Part shown: piece by piece, positions 43,165 through 52,125 of the stretch | Position numbering within the stretch: the stretch's first letter is position 1 | Layout of the letters: each line of letters begins with the position of its first letter | Origin: DAOMNN01 sp035443825 | GTDB lineage: Bacteria > Pseudomonadota > Gammaproteobacteria > Burkholderiales > Rhodocyclaceae | Length of the DNA: 64,000 nt | Assembly (NCBI GenBank): GCA_035443825.1 | Contig: DAOMNN010000005.1 | Location: forward strand, 13,332 to 77,331 | Reading direction: 5' to 3' | Program-made: the position numbers and the translations under genes | Notes under the pieces: model-generated | The model's input: the letters and a program-made list of their open reading frames with translations, nothing else | Told to the model about the DNA's origin: nothing | Databases searched by the model: none

Positions 43165-43987
43165 CGAGGCTGTCATCGGCGAGGATCCCGCCGGCATCGA
43201 TGCCACGCAGCTTCGCCTGGATCCTGCGGTTACCGGTGCGGATCGTTTTCGCCATCATGCCCAGTTCCGGATTGAGGACCATGGTCGCGTGATTGACATG
43301 ATCGACGTATCGCCCAAGCTGTGCCGATTCCAGGAAGACCATCCGGTAACCGGCAGCCACCATCTTCCTGTGCATCACGCTCCCGGCGACCTCTTCTTCG
43401 TCCGAGAAACCCGTGCGCAGCGCTCGAATGACGTCCATCCGGTACATCGCACAGTGGCTGCGGAGATAGTGAAGGGCCGGATCGAAACGCTCGGCGCGGT
43501 AACCCCTGCGACCCGTGATCCTGAACACGCCCACCTTCCACATCTGTTCCAGCCTGCGGCCGAACCGCTCGAGGCGTGATTTCGATTCTAGCTTCCACGA
43601 GCCGACGCCGGCCACCAAGGGATCGCTGAGGAACGGGTCGAGCAGTACGTCGAGCCAATCGGAGCGTTTCACGAACGTGTCCGTGTGGATCGACAGCACG
43701 TAAGGCGTCCTGACCCGTTCGAGCGCCGCATCGAGCGCACGTGAGTGGGACAGCGGTGGAGGCTCAGGCAACTCGACACGTCGTTCGATCAGCTCGATCC
43801 AATTCAGGGAACGCAGATAGTCGAGCGAAGCGTCTCCCGAGTCGTTGTCGATTGCGATGACGTGTACCCGCGCGGGATCCGTATGCTTTCTTATCAGGCG
43901 GAAGCAGATCCGGGTGATATCGGGCGTCCTGAAATTCGGCACGAGAATGGTGACTTCCTTGCCCTGCGCATGTTCTGTCCTGCTCAT
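43157..43987 (-). CDS. glycosyltransferase family 2
   Basis: 276 residues, GT-A fold: VTILVPNFRTPDITRICFR, AIDNDSGDASLDYL, the long acceptor-binding SHSRALDAALERV, metal/donor site YVLSIHTDTFVKRSDWL (HTD in place of DxD) and SDEEEVAGSVMHRKM. Lies between the WapP-like kinase and the tandem kinase, coupled by overlaps on both sides (ATGA at 43984-43987). Likely adds a sugar to the heptose region of the core; donor unknown. Confidence 0.85.
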   Translation of the reverse strand: MSRTEHAQGKEVTILVPNFRTPDITRICFRLIRKHTDPARVHVIAIDNDSGDASLDYLRSLNWIELIERRVELPEPPPLSHSRALDAALERVRTPYVLSIHTDTFVKRSDWLDVLLDPFLSDPLVAGVGSWKLESKSRLERFGRRLEQMWKVGVFRITGRRGYRAERFDPALHYLRSHCAMYRMDVIRALRTGFSDEEEVAGSVMHRKMVAAGYRMVFLESAQLGRYVDHVNHATMVLNPELGMMAKTIRTGNRRIQAKLRGIDAGGILADDSLDA

Positions 43988-44730
43988 TCGCGTCCCTTGA
44001 AGAAAGCGAGAATGCTGGCGATCCGGGCCCTGTCCGAATCGGTCAGATGCCGATGCCCCGTGTATTGATGATAGAAGCGCAGACGTTGTGTCCGTGACAG
44101 CCGGTATTTCGCCACCTTGTCGAGGCAGGCCAGGTCCTTGATGATCCGGTAGCGGAGAAACGGACCCTGCCAGTACTCGCCGCTGGGGCAGTCGATCAGG
44201 TACACCCGGGGCGGTCCGTTGGTGATGAGGAGGTTGCGCCATTTCAAGTCGTTATGAACGAAGTTGCGATCGTGCATCGCACGCGTGATCGCCGCGACCT
44301 GGCGCGATACCTCGGCGACCCAGCCGCGATCTTTCAGGCGCGCATCGTCTGTTTTCGCCAGGTGCGCGAGATCGACGGTATCCGGAACTTCCTCCGTGAT
44401 CATCGCGCCGCGCGAGAAACCGCCCAAGCGCCGTTCGAGTCCGTAGGCGACGACGGTGGCAGTCGGAATTCCCCACGCGCGGAAGTCCATGAGGTTCTCC
44501 CATTCTGCCCGGACGCGCGGTCGCCCCAACCAGCGCCGCAACACATTTTTTCCGGCGCCGGTGTAGCGTTTGACGTAATAGCACTTTCCTTCGATGCGCA
44601 CCCGCAGGACTTCGCTGAGGGGATCGCGTGCGACACGTTCGCCCTTCAGGGCGAACACGGCATCGAGCGAGCCGAACATTCGTCCTGCCTCCGCGTCGGT
44701 GAGTTCGGGTGCGAGCGTCCAGGACGTCAT
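43984..44730 (-). CDS. LPS core kinase, WapP/RfaY-like
   Basis: 248 residues. Catalytic Lys in CYYVKRYTGAGKNVLRR (K54), loop NFVHNDLKWRNLL (D161, N166) and VYLIDCPSG (D180). In P. aeruginosa WapP phosphorylates the second heptose and is encoded next to waaP, the same position as here. Coupled by ATGA overlaps to waaP upstream and the glycosyltransferase downstream. Confidence 0.86.
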   Translation of the reverse strand: MTSWTLAPELTDAEAGRMFGSLDAVFALKGERVARDPLSEVLRVRIEGKCYYVKRYTGAGKNVLRRWLGRPRVRAEWENLMDFRAWGIPTATVVAYGLERRLGGFSRGAMITEEVPDTVDLAHLAKTDDARLKDRGWVAEVSRQVAAITRAMHDRNFVHNDLKWRNLLITNGPPRVYLIDCPSGEYWQGPFLRYRIIKDLACLDKVAKYRLSRTQRLRFYHQYTGHRHLTDSDRARIASILAFFKGRE

Positions 44731-45566
44731 CTTTGCAGTGCGGGGCGGTTGGCGAACTTGCGCTCGTAGCGGCGCTGTAGGCGCGCAGCCTCCCTTTCCA
44801 GTGCCGACAGCGCGCGTCGTTCACGAACCAGCGTGTCGCGCAAGCGGCTCGGGAAGTAGTCGCGCAGAAAACGAAGTCGGTCCCGCTTCGTCAGGCCGAT
44901 GTTGAGTGCCGAAAAATAAAGCGCGGCGAGGTCCTTGTGGCGCCACCGAGCCGGGGTGTGCGCACGGATCTGGGCGCGATGCAGGTCGATGACCGAAACG
45001 CGAAGGGATTCGGGCTCGGGCGTCGGGTCCGTGTGCAGCAGGAAGTGGCACAGATAGAAATCGCGATGATTGACCCCGCCTTCGTGCATGCGCCGTGCAA
45101 TTCGCGCGAGCCTGGCAATCAGCGCGTGTTTCAGCGCCGCAGCGGGCGGTTCGCGTGACCACTCACGGGTAAACGCATCGAGGTCGACGGTTGGTTCGAG
45201 TGCTTCCGTGACGAGAAAGGACTTGCGGTTGGCCGGACCCGCGCCGCGCTCACCGTAGGCCACCACGGTCATGGTGTCGATGCCGAGCGTGTCGAACGCG
45301 CGAATGGCCCGGAGTTCGGACCCGGCACCCAGCACCGGCAGGCGAAGGCGCAACAGATTGCCAAGAATCTGACGCCATCCGATTCCGCGATGAAGCTTGG
45401 CGTAATAGGCGCGACCATCCGCTTCGAAGCGCAGCGTCTTCCGACCTTCGATCTCGCGAACCACTTCACCGCTGAGTGCGAAGGCCATCTCGAACGGATC
45501 GCGCCCGGCCCATAGCCTCGCGAAAGGCGCTTCCAGGTGGATTTCGTCGATCCGCGCGAACATCAT
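44727..45566 (-). CDS. waaP: LPS core heptose(I) kinase WaaP
   Basis: 279 residues. WaaP phosphorylates the first heptose of the inner core; it is essential in P. aeruginosa. Lys of YYAKLHRGIGWRQI (K57), the WaaP-type catalytic loop GVNHRDFYLCHFLLH (D169) and VIDLHRAQIR (D194) are intact. The insert RKTLRFEADGRA and the C-terminal helix-rich part KRDRLRFLRDYFPSRLRD are usual. Starts at ATG 45566, overlapping waaG as ATGA. Confidence 0.94.
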   Translation of the reverse strand: MMFARIDEIHLEAPFARLWAGRDPFEMAFALSGEVVREIEGRKTLRFEADGRAYYAKLHRGIGWRQILGNLLRLRLPVLGAGSELRAIRAFDTLGIDTMTVVAYGERGAGPANRKSFLVTEALEPTVDLDAFTREWSREPPAAALKHALIARLARIARRMHEGGVNHRDFYLCHFLLHTDPTPEPESLRVSVIDLHRAQIRAHTPARWRHKDLAALYFSALNIGLTKRDRLRFLRDYFPSRLRDTLVRERRALSALEREAARLQRRYERKFANRPALQR

Positions 45567-46684
45567 GAACCACTTCGGAGAATGACGTCTGCCGCCCGTT
45601 CGGGCAGGCTGTAGAGGTCCGCGCTGGCGGCAAAAGCCAGTGCGTCCGCATGCCAGCGGGAACGCGCCTCCGGGTCGGCAAGCATCTCGGCGAGAAAGCG
45701 GTCCAGCGTCGCCTGCTCGAATGGCTCCGGGACGACCCGGCCGGCATTTGCCTCGGTTATGTAGTGCGCGTAGCCGCAGACTTGCGTGACGAGTGCCGGC
45801 AATCCGGCCACCAGGGCTTCGAGCAGTACGGTGCCCGTGTTCTCGTGTCGAGCGGGATGCAGCAACAGCTCTGCACCCAGCAGGAAACGTGGCACATCGT
45901 CCCGTCCACCCGGGATCGAGATCCGGTCCGCGATGCCGAGCCCACGCGCCTGCTCCAGAAACGGCTTGGGATCGTCGGCGCCGAGCGCGATCAAACGCGT
46001 GCGGTGTTTCAGGTGGTCAGGCAGTGCTCCCATCGCCGCGATGGTACGATCCAGTCCCTTGCGTGGAAAATCCGATCCGATCTGCACCAGCAGCAAGTCA
46101 TCGTCGGCAAGTCCGAACTCGCGACGGAATCCTGCGCGGATCTCGGCCGCATTCGGGGGTGCGCGTCGGTCCGCAGCGATCCCTGGCGGAAGCGGGTGGA
46201 AGCGTGTCGCAGGTGTCCCGTAGTACTTCTGGAACAGCGCCTGTTGCACGCTCGATATTGACAGGATCTGCGTCTTCGCTTCGGGCGAGAACACGGCCCG
46301 CTCGTACGCGGAAAAATGGCGGTAGCGGGGGCTGAGCCTGTAAAGGGGTTTTCTCAGCGTGCGTGCCTTCTCCTCGAAACACGGGTCGGCGGCGTAATAG
46401 ACGTCGAGTCCCGGCATCTTGTTGAAGCCGATCACGCGATCGGCCGGCCGTTGCGCCAGATCTGACTGCACCCAGCGGGTAAACTTCGCGTAACGCCGAT
46501 GGTTCATCAGGGCCGTTACCGGGACTCGGACGATCTCGAAGCCGTCCGGCGTGTCACCCTCCCATTCCATCACGTATGCGCGAATGGCATGTCCCCGATC
46601 CTGGCAGATGCGGGCGATGCGCAGAAAATCGCGTTGCAGGCCTCCGAACGGAAAGAACTTGTAGAGGCAGAAGGCAAGTTGCAT
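45563..46684 (-). CDS. waaG: LPS core glucosyltransferase I-like WaaG
   Basis: 373-residue GT-B (GT4) enzyme that adds the first hexose to heptose II; 374 residues in E. coli. Start MQLAFCLYKFFPFGGLQRDF is the WaaG hallmark, PRKGLDRTIAAMGAL and HPARHENTGTVLLEALVAGL form the donor site with E-x7-E. In pseudomonads the same enzyme transfers GalNAc, so the donor sugar is open. ATG 46684 overlaps the waaC stop as TGATG. The open frame extends far upstream within waaC and is not used. Confidence 0.94.
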   Translation of the reverse strand: MQLAFCLYKFFPFGGLQRDFLRIARICQDRGHAIRAYVMEWEGDTPDGFEIVRVPVTALMNHRRYAKFTRWVQSDLAQRPADRVIGFNKMPGLDVYYAADPCFEEKARTLRKPLYRLSPRYRHFSAYERAVFSPEAKTQILSISSVQQALFQKYYGTPATRFHPLPPGIAADRRAPPNAAEIRAGFRREFGLADDDLLLVQIGSDFPRKGLDRTIAAMGALPDHLKHRTRLIALGADDPKPFLEQARGLGIADRISIPGGRDDVPRFLLGAELLLHPARHENTGTVLLEALVAGLPALVTQVCGYAHYITEANAGRVVPEPFEQATLDRFLAEMLADPEARSRWHADALAFAASADLYSLPERAADVILRSGS

Positions 46685-47790
46685 CAGGGAGCTTCCATGG
46701 CGTTGTTCGTCGCGCGGCCGGGTGCGGGAGAGTGCAGAAGCGGGAACAGGGTATCCCACACGCGATCGGGATTCAGTCGCGTGAAGCACAGCGGAGATTC
46801 GCCCTCCGGGTCGAACTGCGCCAGATCGGCTTGCGTCGGCTGGTAATTGCATTGCTTGGCAAGACAGGGTGCGCAGGCGAAATTCGATGCGAGGTGAATC
46901 TGACCCGTCCCCCAGGCGCCCGTGAAATCCGGATTCGTCGGGCCGAACAGCGAGATCGTCGGCACGTCGAAAGCAGCGGCCAGATGACCCAATCCGGTGT
47001 CGACCGCCACGCAGGCGGTGGCGCCGGCCAGCTCGGCCGCCATCCCGGCCAGCGCCAGCCGGGGCAGGACCTCGACCCGCGCGAGTCCTGAAGCGAGGCG
47101 TTGTGCGCGCCTCCGTTCCGTCTCGTCGCCCCACGGCAGGTGAACTGCCCAGCCGGCCTGGTTCGCGCGCTCCAGCAGTTCGCGCCAGTAGGCCTCCGGC
47201 CAATGCTTGGATTCCCAAGTCGTGCCGTGCAGGAAAACGAGGTAGGGTCGGGGGGGGTCGGCCCGACGGTCCACGGACGCGAAGACCCGCCCGCGATCAA
47301 GCCCGTAGGATCCGGGACCATCCGGAATCTGGTAGCCCAGCGCGCGCGCGAAGAGTTCGCGAACGCGCTCGACGGCGTGTCGTCCCTGTGCGACCGGGTG
47401 CCGGTGCGTGTAGAAGTAGCTCGCCAGCGGTTCCCGCGCGGAATCGCCGTCCAGCCCATGCACCGGGGTGGTTGCGTAGCGGGTCAGCAGGGCACTCTTG
47501 ATGAGTCCCTGTGCATCGATGGCCGCGTCGTAATGCGCCTGGATCAGCTCGCGCGTGAAGCGCCGCCACTCGCCGCTCGCCCAGGTTCGGAACACCGCCT
47601 TGCGCCAGCGCCGGATCGCCACCGGGATGACGCGGTCGACGGCCGGGTGCCAGCTCGGGATCTCCGCATAGTTCTCTTCCACGACCCAGTCGAAGCGGAT
47701 GCCCGGGATGGCGTGGGCCGCATCGGTCAGCGCGGGCAGCGTGTGGATGACGTCGCCGAGAGATGAGGTCTTGATGAGGAGGATGCGCAT
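46684..47790 (-). CDS. waaC: LPS heptosyltransferase I
   Basis: 368-residue GT9 enzyme adding L,D-heptose I to Kdo. RILLIKTSSLGDVIHTLPAL at the N-terminus, LHGTTWESKHWPEAYWRELL and the ADP-heptose site VAVDTGLGHLAAAFDVPTIS with LFGPTNP are typical. ATG 47790; a 11-bp gap from waaF. The C-terminus (HSPAPGRATNNAMEAP) is a short extra tail. Confidence 0.95.
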   Translation of the reverse strand: MRILLIKTSSLGDVIHTLPALTDAAHAIPGIRFDWVVEENYAEIPSWHPAVDRVIPVAIRRWRKAVFRTWASGEWRRFTRELIQAHYDAAIDAQGLIKSALLTRYATTPVHGLDGDSAREPLASYFYTHRHPVAQGRHAVERVRELFARALGYQIPDGPGSYGLDRGRVFASVDRRADPPRPYLVFLHGTTWESKHWPEAYWRELLERANQAGWAVHLPWGDETERRRAQRLASGLARVEVLPRLALAGMAAELAGATACVAVDTGLGHLAAAFDVPTISLFGPTNPDFTGAWGTGQIHLASNFACAPCLAKQCNYQPTQADLAQFDPEGESPLCFTRLNPDRVWDTLFPLLHSPAPGRATNNAMEAP

Positions 47791-47801
47791 GGCTCCGCCC
47801 G

Positions 47802-48830
47802 TCAGCTCGCCGCCAGCGGCGCATCGATCGCGAGTCCGTCGAGGGCATCGAGGACGCTCTGCGGCGTGATCCCGGTGAGGCATCCGGTATGGCCGAGCGG
47901 ACATTCGCGCTTGAAGCAGGGTGAGCACTCCAGCCCGAGGTAGCGTATCGCGACGCGTTCGGACAGCGGGGGCGTGTGTCGGGGGTCGGACGACCCGTAG
48001 ATCGCGACCAGCGGGACGTCGAGCGCGGCGGCTACATGCATCAGGCCGGAATCGTTGGTGACGGCGGCGCGGCACGTCGCGAGCAGATCGACCGCCTCGC
48101 CCAGCTGGGTTTTGCCGCACAGGTTCGCAACGTGATCCTCCAAGTCTGCCGCGACGATGTCGCCGGCGGGACGGTCCTTGTCCGACCCCAAAATCCAGAT
48201 CTGGTAGCCGCGCTCGACCAGGGCTTCGGCCAGCGACGCGAAGTGGGGCAGCGGCCATTGCTTTGCCGGACCGTACTCCGCGCCGGGCATGAAGGCGACG
48301 GGCGGGCGATCGGAGACCAGTCCGAGGCGGTGACGCAATTGCGCCTGGTTGTCGGCATCGGCTTTGAGTTGCGGCCGGGGCAAGGGGTCGGGGAGCGGCT
48401 TGCTTGCCCCGCGTCCGAGCGCGACGAAACGCTGCACCGTCATCGGCAGTCGACGTTTGTCGAGCATGCGCATGTCGTTGATGAAGCCGTAGCGCATCTC
48501 GCCGCGAAAGCCGGTGCGCTCCGGAATCCCGGCAAACAGCGGGATCAGTGCGGACTTCAATGAGCCGGGAAGGACGATGGCCTGATCGTAGCCGATGGTG
48601 GCCAGCTGGCGCGCGAGTTCCCAGCGCACACCCAGCTGGAGCTGGCCGTGGCCGACCGGCATCGCGATGCCGCGATCCACCTCCGGCATGCGCGCGAGAA
48701 TGGGTAGCGACCACGGTGGGGCGAGCACGTCGATTTCGCAGTCGCTACCCGCCTTCAGCGTCATGAACAGGCTCTGCGCCATGACCATGTCGCCGACCCA
48801 GGACGGGCCCACCACGAGAATCCGGCGCAT
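47802..48830 (-). CDS. waaF: LPS heptosyltransferase II
   Basis: 342-residue GT9 enzyme adding heptose II. RILVVGPSWVGDMVMAQSLF, MPGAEYGPAKQWPLPHFASL, TNDSGLMHVAAALDVPLVAI, YGSSDP and the cysteine-rich CSPCFKRECPLGHTGCL are family marks. ATG 48830 gives the normal family start; a GTG at 48839 overlapping the hldD stop (GTGA) would add three residues. Confidence 0.95.
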   Translation of the reverse strand: MRRILVVGPSWVGDMVMAQSLFMTLKAGSDCEIDVLAPPWSLPILARMPEVDRGIAMPVGHGQLQLGVRWELARQLATIGYDQAIVLPGSLKSALIPLFAGIPERTGFRGEMRYGFINDMRMLDKRRLPMTVQRFVALGRGASKPLPDPLPRPQLKADADNQAQLRHRLGLVSDRPPVAFMPGAEYGPAKQWPLPHFASLAEALVERGYQIWILGSDKDRPAGDIVAADLEDHVANLCGKTQLGEAVDLLATCRAAVTNDSGLMHVAAALDVPLVAIYGSSDPRHTPPLSERVAIRYLGLECSPCFKRECPLGHTGCLTGITPQSVLDALDGLAIDAPLAAS

Positions 48831-48835
48831 CGGTT

Positions 48836-49786
48836 TCACTGTTCCCGTTGGGCCAGCCAGTCCAGATAGCGGGGCACGCCGGCTTCGACCGGCATGAATT
48901 CATGCGCGCAGCCGGCCGTGCGCATCGCGTTCATGTCCGCCTCGGTAAAGCTCTGGTAACGCCCCTTGAGATGCTCGGGAAAGGGGATGTAGTCGATCTC
49001 GCCGCTCCCGTGCCACGCGATGGCCGCACGTGCGACATCGTTGAAGCTTTGCGCCTTGCCCGTACCGAGGTTGAAGATGCCCGAGACCCCGGGGTTGTCG
49101 AGCAGCCACAGGTTCACCGCGACGACGTCATCCACGTGGATGAAATCGCGCCGCTGCTCTCCCGCCGCGTAGCCGTCGCAGCCCTCGAACAGGCGCACGC
49201 GGCCACCTTCGCGGAGCTGATTGTAGAAGTGGAATGCCACGCTCGCCATGCTGCCCTTGTGTTGTTCGCGCGGGCCATACACGTTGAAGTAGCGCAGTCC
49301 CACGACCTGGCTTTCGGTCTTCGGCAGCAAGGGCCGCAGGTGGCAGTCGAACAGGAACTTGGAAAAGGCGTACATGTTGAGCGGGCGTTCGAACTCTCGC
49401 GCCTCGCGGAAGTCCGGGCCCATGCCGTACACGGATGCCGAGGACGCATAAAGCAACGGGATCCGGCGTGCGACGCACCAGCCGAGGAGCGCCTTGGTGT
49501 ACTCGTAGTTCACAGCCATGACGAATCGGCCGTCCCATTCGGTCGTGGATGAGCACGCCCCTTCGTGAAACACGGCCTCGACCGGACCGAAGTCCGCGCC
49601 TGCCTGGATTCTGCGCAGGAAGTCGTCCTTGTCGGCGTAGTCGCGGATGTGGAGGTCGGCCAGATTGAGGCACTTGTGGCCGTCGCTGAGGTCGTCGACG
49701 ACGAGGATGTCGTCGATTCCGCGCGCATTCAGGCCGTGGATGATGTTGCTGCCGATGAAACCGGCGCCGCCGGTGACGATGATCAT
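48836..49786 (-). CDS. hldD: ADP-L-glycero-D-manno-heptose 6-epimerase
   Basis: 316-residue SDR enzyme, last step of ADP-L-heptose synthesis. NADP site TGGAGFIGSN, SSASVYG, catalytic Y-x3-K in MYAFSKFLFD, and RYFNVYGPREQHKGSMASVA, a family signature. Supplies the donor for WaaC and WaaF encoded directly downstream. 22 bp after hldE. Confidence 0.97.
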   Translation of the reverse strand: MIIVTGGAGFIGSNIIHGLNARGIDDILVVDDLSDGHKCLNLADLHIRDYADKDDFLRRIQAGADFGPVEAVFHEGACSSTTEWDGRFVMAVNYEYTKALLGWCVARRIPLLYASSASVYGMGPDFREAREFERPLNMYAFSKFLFDCHLRPLLPKTESQVVGLRYFNVYGPREQHKGSMASVAFHFYNQLREGGRVRLFEGCDGYAAGEQRRDFIHVDDVVAVNLWLLDNPGVSGIFNLGTGKAQSFNDVARAAIAWHGSGEIDYIPFPEHLKGRYQSFTEADMNAMRTAGCAHEFMPVEAGVPRYLDWLAQREQ

Positions 49787-49807
49787 GATGTTCCCTTCTT
49801 CCGGATC

Positions 49808-50773
49808 TCAGCCGACCGAGCCGGCCTGCATTGCACGTTCGAGTTCTTCGACGCTGACGGTGGCGGTGCCGAGCTTGCCGACCACGATACCGGCGGCGAC
49901 ATTCGCCAGTGAGGTCGCGTCTGCCAGGGTCAGACCGCAAGCAAGCCCCGCGCCGAGCACTGCGACCACGGTATCGCCCGCGCCGGTGACGTCGAACACA
50001 TCGCGTGCGCGGGTCGGCAGGTTCAGTGTCGGCAGTCCGCGCTGCAGCAGCGTCATGCCACGCTCGCTGCGGGTAATGAGTAGTGCCTCGAGGTCGAGCG
50101 CTTCACGCAAGGCTTCGGCGCGAGCCACCAGCGTCTGCTCGTCCGCGCAATGCCCCACCACCGCCTCGAACTCGGTCATGTTGGGGGTGAGCACGGTGGC
50201 GCCGCAATAGCGCCCGAAGTCGGTACCCTTTGGGTCGACGACGATTGCGGCTCCTTGTTCCCGGGCGACGCGGATCAGGCTGCCGACCTGGGCCAGGGTT
50301 CCCTTGCCGTAGTCGGAGAGAATGATGGCGCCGCAGCCGGGCAGCGCGGCCTCGAAAGCGGCCTCGATACCGGCCGACTCGAGCACCGCGAAGCTCTCCT
50401 CGAAATCGAGCCGGATGAGTTGCTGATGGCGGCTGATGATGCGCAGCTTGGTGATCGTCGGATGCTGGGGTGCTTCGAGCAGATGGCAGGTGACCCCGCC
50501 CGCATCGAGGCGATCGCGCAGGAGTTTTGCCGCTTCGTCGCGCCCGACCAGCCCCACCAGCGCGGCGCCGGCTCCAAGCGAAGCGGCATTGAGCGCCACG
50601 TTGCCCGCGCCTCCGGCGCGAAATTCATCGCCCTCGACCCGTACGATGGGCACCGGCGCCTCGGGTGAAATACGGTTGGTGGAGCCATGCCAGTAACGGT
50701 CCAGCATCACGTCGCCGACGACGAGGACGCGACCGCTTGAAAAATCGGGAAGGGCTGGATGCATGGATGTCAT
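49808..50773 (-). CDS. hldE: D-glycero-beta-D-manno-heptose-7-phosphate kinase (HldE kinase domain only)
   Basis: 321-residue PfkB-family kinase: VLVVGDVMLDRYWHG, RISPEAPVPIVRV, GGAGNVALNAASLG, and the C-terminal DVTGAGDTVVAVLGAGLA with the catalytic Asp. The enteric HldE continues into a nucleotidyltransferase domain; here the protein ends after the kinase, so the ADP-heptose adenylyltransferase must be encoded elsewhere, as in other betaproteobacteria (then often named rfaE1/hldA). ATG 50773 is chosen over ATG 50764. A GATAAT (50795-50800) in the 45-bp gap after cobC may be its own -10. Confidence 0.94.
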   Translation of the reverse strand: MTSMHPALPDFSSGRVLVVGDVMLDRYWHGSTNRISPEAPVPIVRVEGDEFRAGGAGNVALNAASLGAGAALVGLVGRDEAAKLLRDRLDAGGVTCHLLEAPQHPTITKLRIISRHQQLIRLDFEESFAVLESAGIEAAFEAALPGCGAIILSDYGKGTLAQVGSLIRVAREQGAAIVVDPKGTDFGRYCGATVLTPNMTEFEAVVGHCADEQTLVARAEALREALDLEALLITRSERGMTLLQRGLPTLNLPTRARDVFDVTGAGDTVVAVLGAGLACGLTLADATSLANVAAGIVVGKLGTATVSVEELERAMQAGSVG

Positions 50774-50818
50774 CGCGAATCGAAATAGTCTGTGATTATC
50801 CCACGAACGCAACACGCC

Positions 50819-51370
50819 CTAACGATTGAACCACTTCAGCGCGACGCCCCAGTCCTCGATGTCCAGCCGGGTGACGCGCCCGCAGGCAAAATCCAGACCG
50901 AGCCAACGCTCCTGGGGCACGCCGAGAAGGTGTCCCGCGATGACACGCAGCGGCCCGCCATGCGCGACGATAACGACCGGTGCGTCGGGTGGCGTCGCGA
51001 AAAGTTCATCGAGCCAGTCGCGGACCCGGTCGGCCATTTCGAGTGCGGACTCCCCGCCAGGTGCGCTGAAGCCGAGCGGATCCGAGGCCCATTTGTCCAC
51101 CGCATCGCCGAGTTCCGTGTAGGGCATCAGCTCCCAAGCGCCGAAATGCATCTCCTTGAGACGATCGTCAAGGAGCGGCGATCCCAGTTCTGCCGCCAGC
51201 AGACGAGCGCGGGCGAGCGGGCTGGCATGGAGGTGAAACGTCGCGGGCAACAGTGGACGCAGCCGTGTGGCGACCTCGCTCGCCGATTCGGCCAATCCGA
51301 CATCCGCCTGGCCATAGCACACGCCCGGCGGTACGGCCGGTCGGGGGTGACGAATCAGATGAAGTTCCAT
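50819..51370 (-). CDS. cobC: alpha-ribazole phosphatase (histidine phosphatase family)
   Basis: 183 residues. Phosphoglycerate-mutase-type phosphatase: RHPRPAVPPGVCYGQ at the start with the phosphohistidine (H8), Arg in SPLARARLLAAEL, the Glu of RLKEMHFGAWE and VIVAHGGPLRVIAG. Removes phosphate from alpha-ribazole phosphate or cobalamin 5'-phosphate. Its start overlaps cobS by 16 bp. Confidence 0.92.
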   Translation of the reverse strand: MELHLIRHPRPAVPPGVCYGQADVGLAESASEVATRLRPLLPATFHLHASPLARARLLAAELGSPLLDDRLKEMHFGAWELMPYTELGDAVDKWASDPLGFSAPGGESALEMADRVRDWLDELFATPPDAPVVIVAHGGPLRVIAGHLLGVPQERWLGLDFACGRVTRLDIEDWGVALKWFNR

Positions 51371-52125
51371 GCCATCAGTATTCCGAGGTAGCAGCCGAGT
51401 TCGCTCGCCTGCTGAGCGGCGCCCAGGCAGTCGCCGGTATAGCCCCCGAGGCGGCGCTCAAAGATGCGGGCCGCCCACGCCGTGACGGCGATGACGGAGA
51501 CGAGTGCCGAGGCGGCTTCGATGGGGGCCAGCAGTAGGAGCGGTGCAAGCCCGAAAACCCCGGCCGTCGCAAGTTCACCCCGCCGCAGCCGGTGTGCGAG
51601 TGGTCTGGATTTCGACTGCATGTCCTCACGCACATAGGCCATGGCATGGAGCAGGCTCGTCGAGGCCAGGCGCGACAGTGGATGGGCCACCAGCAGCGCA
51701 ACCGCGACGGCAGTGTTGCCGCTTGCGCCCAGTTCGACCAGGGCGGCAGCCTTCGCCAGCAGCATCAGCACCAGTCCGACGGTGCCGTAGGTGCCGATGC
51801 GCGAATCCTTCATGATCGCGAGCACCTGCGTCTTGTCCCAACCGCCGCCCAAACCGTCGCAGGCATCGGCCCAGCCATCCTCGTGGAAGGCGCCTGTGAG
51901 GCGGATCGTGATCGCCATCGACAGGAGCACCGCGAGCAGGTGTGGCAGTACACTCGCGAATGCGAGATAGCTTGCGGCCCCGACGGCGCCCACGATCCAG
52001 CCCACGAGCGGGAAATAGCGCGCGGCATGGTTCAGCCGCTCGGGTGACCACGGAACCCATGCGGGCACCGGGATGCGGGTGAAGAACCCCAGTGCGGTGA
52101 AGAAGATCTCGATCTGGTAGCGCAT
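51355..52125 (-). CDS. cobS: adenosylcobinamide-GDP ribazoletransferase (cobalamin synthase)
   Basis: 256-residue inner-membrane protein joining adenosylcobinamide-GDP and alpha-ribazole, the last assembly step. The active motif HEDGWADACDGLGGGWDK (about 61-78) is exact, followed by SRIGTYG. Five to six hydrophobic segments. Its ATG at 52125 overlaps the cobT stop by one base. Confidence 0.95.
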   Translation of the reverse strand: MRYQIEIFFTALGFFTRIPVPAWVPWSPERLNHAARYFPLVGWIVGAVGAASYLAFASVLPHLLAVLLSMAITIRLTGAFHEDGWADACDGLGGGWDKTQVLAIMKDSRIGTYGTVGLVLMLLAKAAALVELGASGNTAVAVALLVAHPLSRLASTSLLHAMAYVREDMQSKSRPLAHRLRRGELATAGVFGLAPLLLLAPIEAASALVSVIAVTAWAARIFERRLGGYTGDCLGAAQQASELGCYLGILMAWNFI

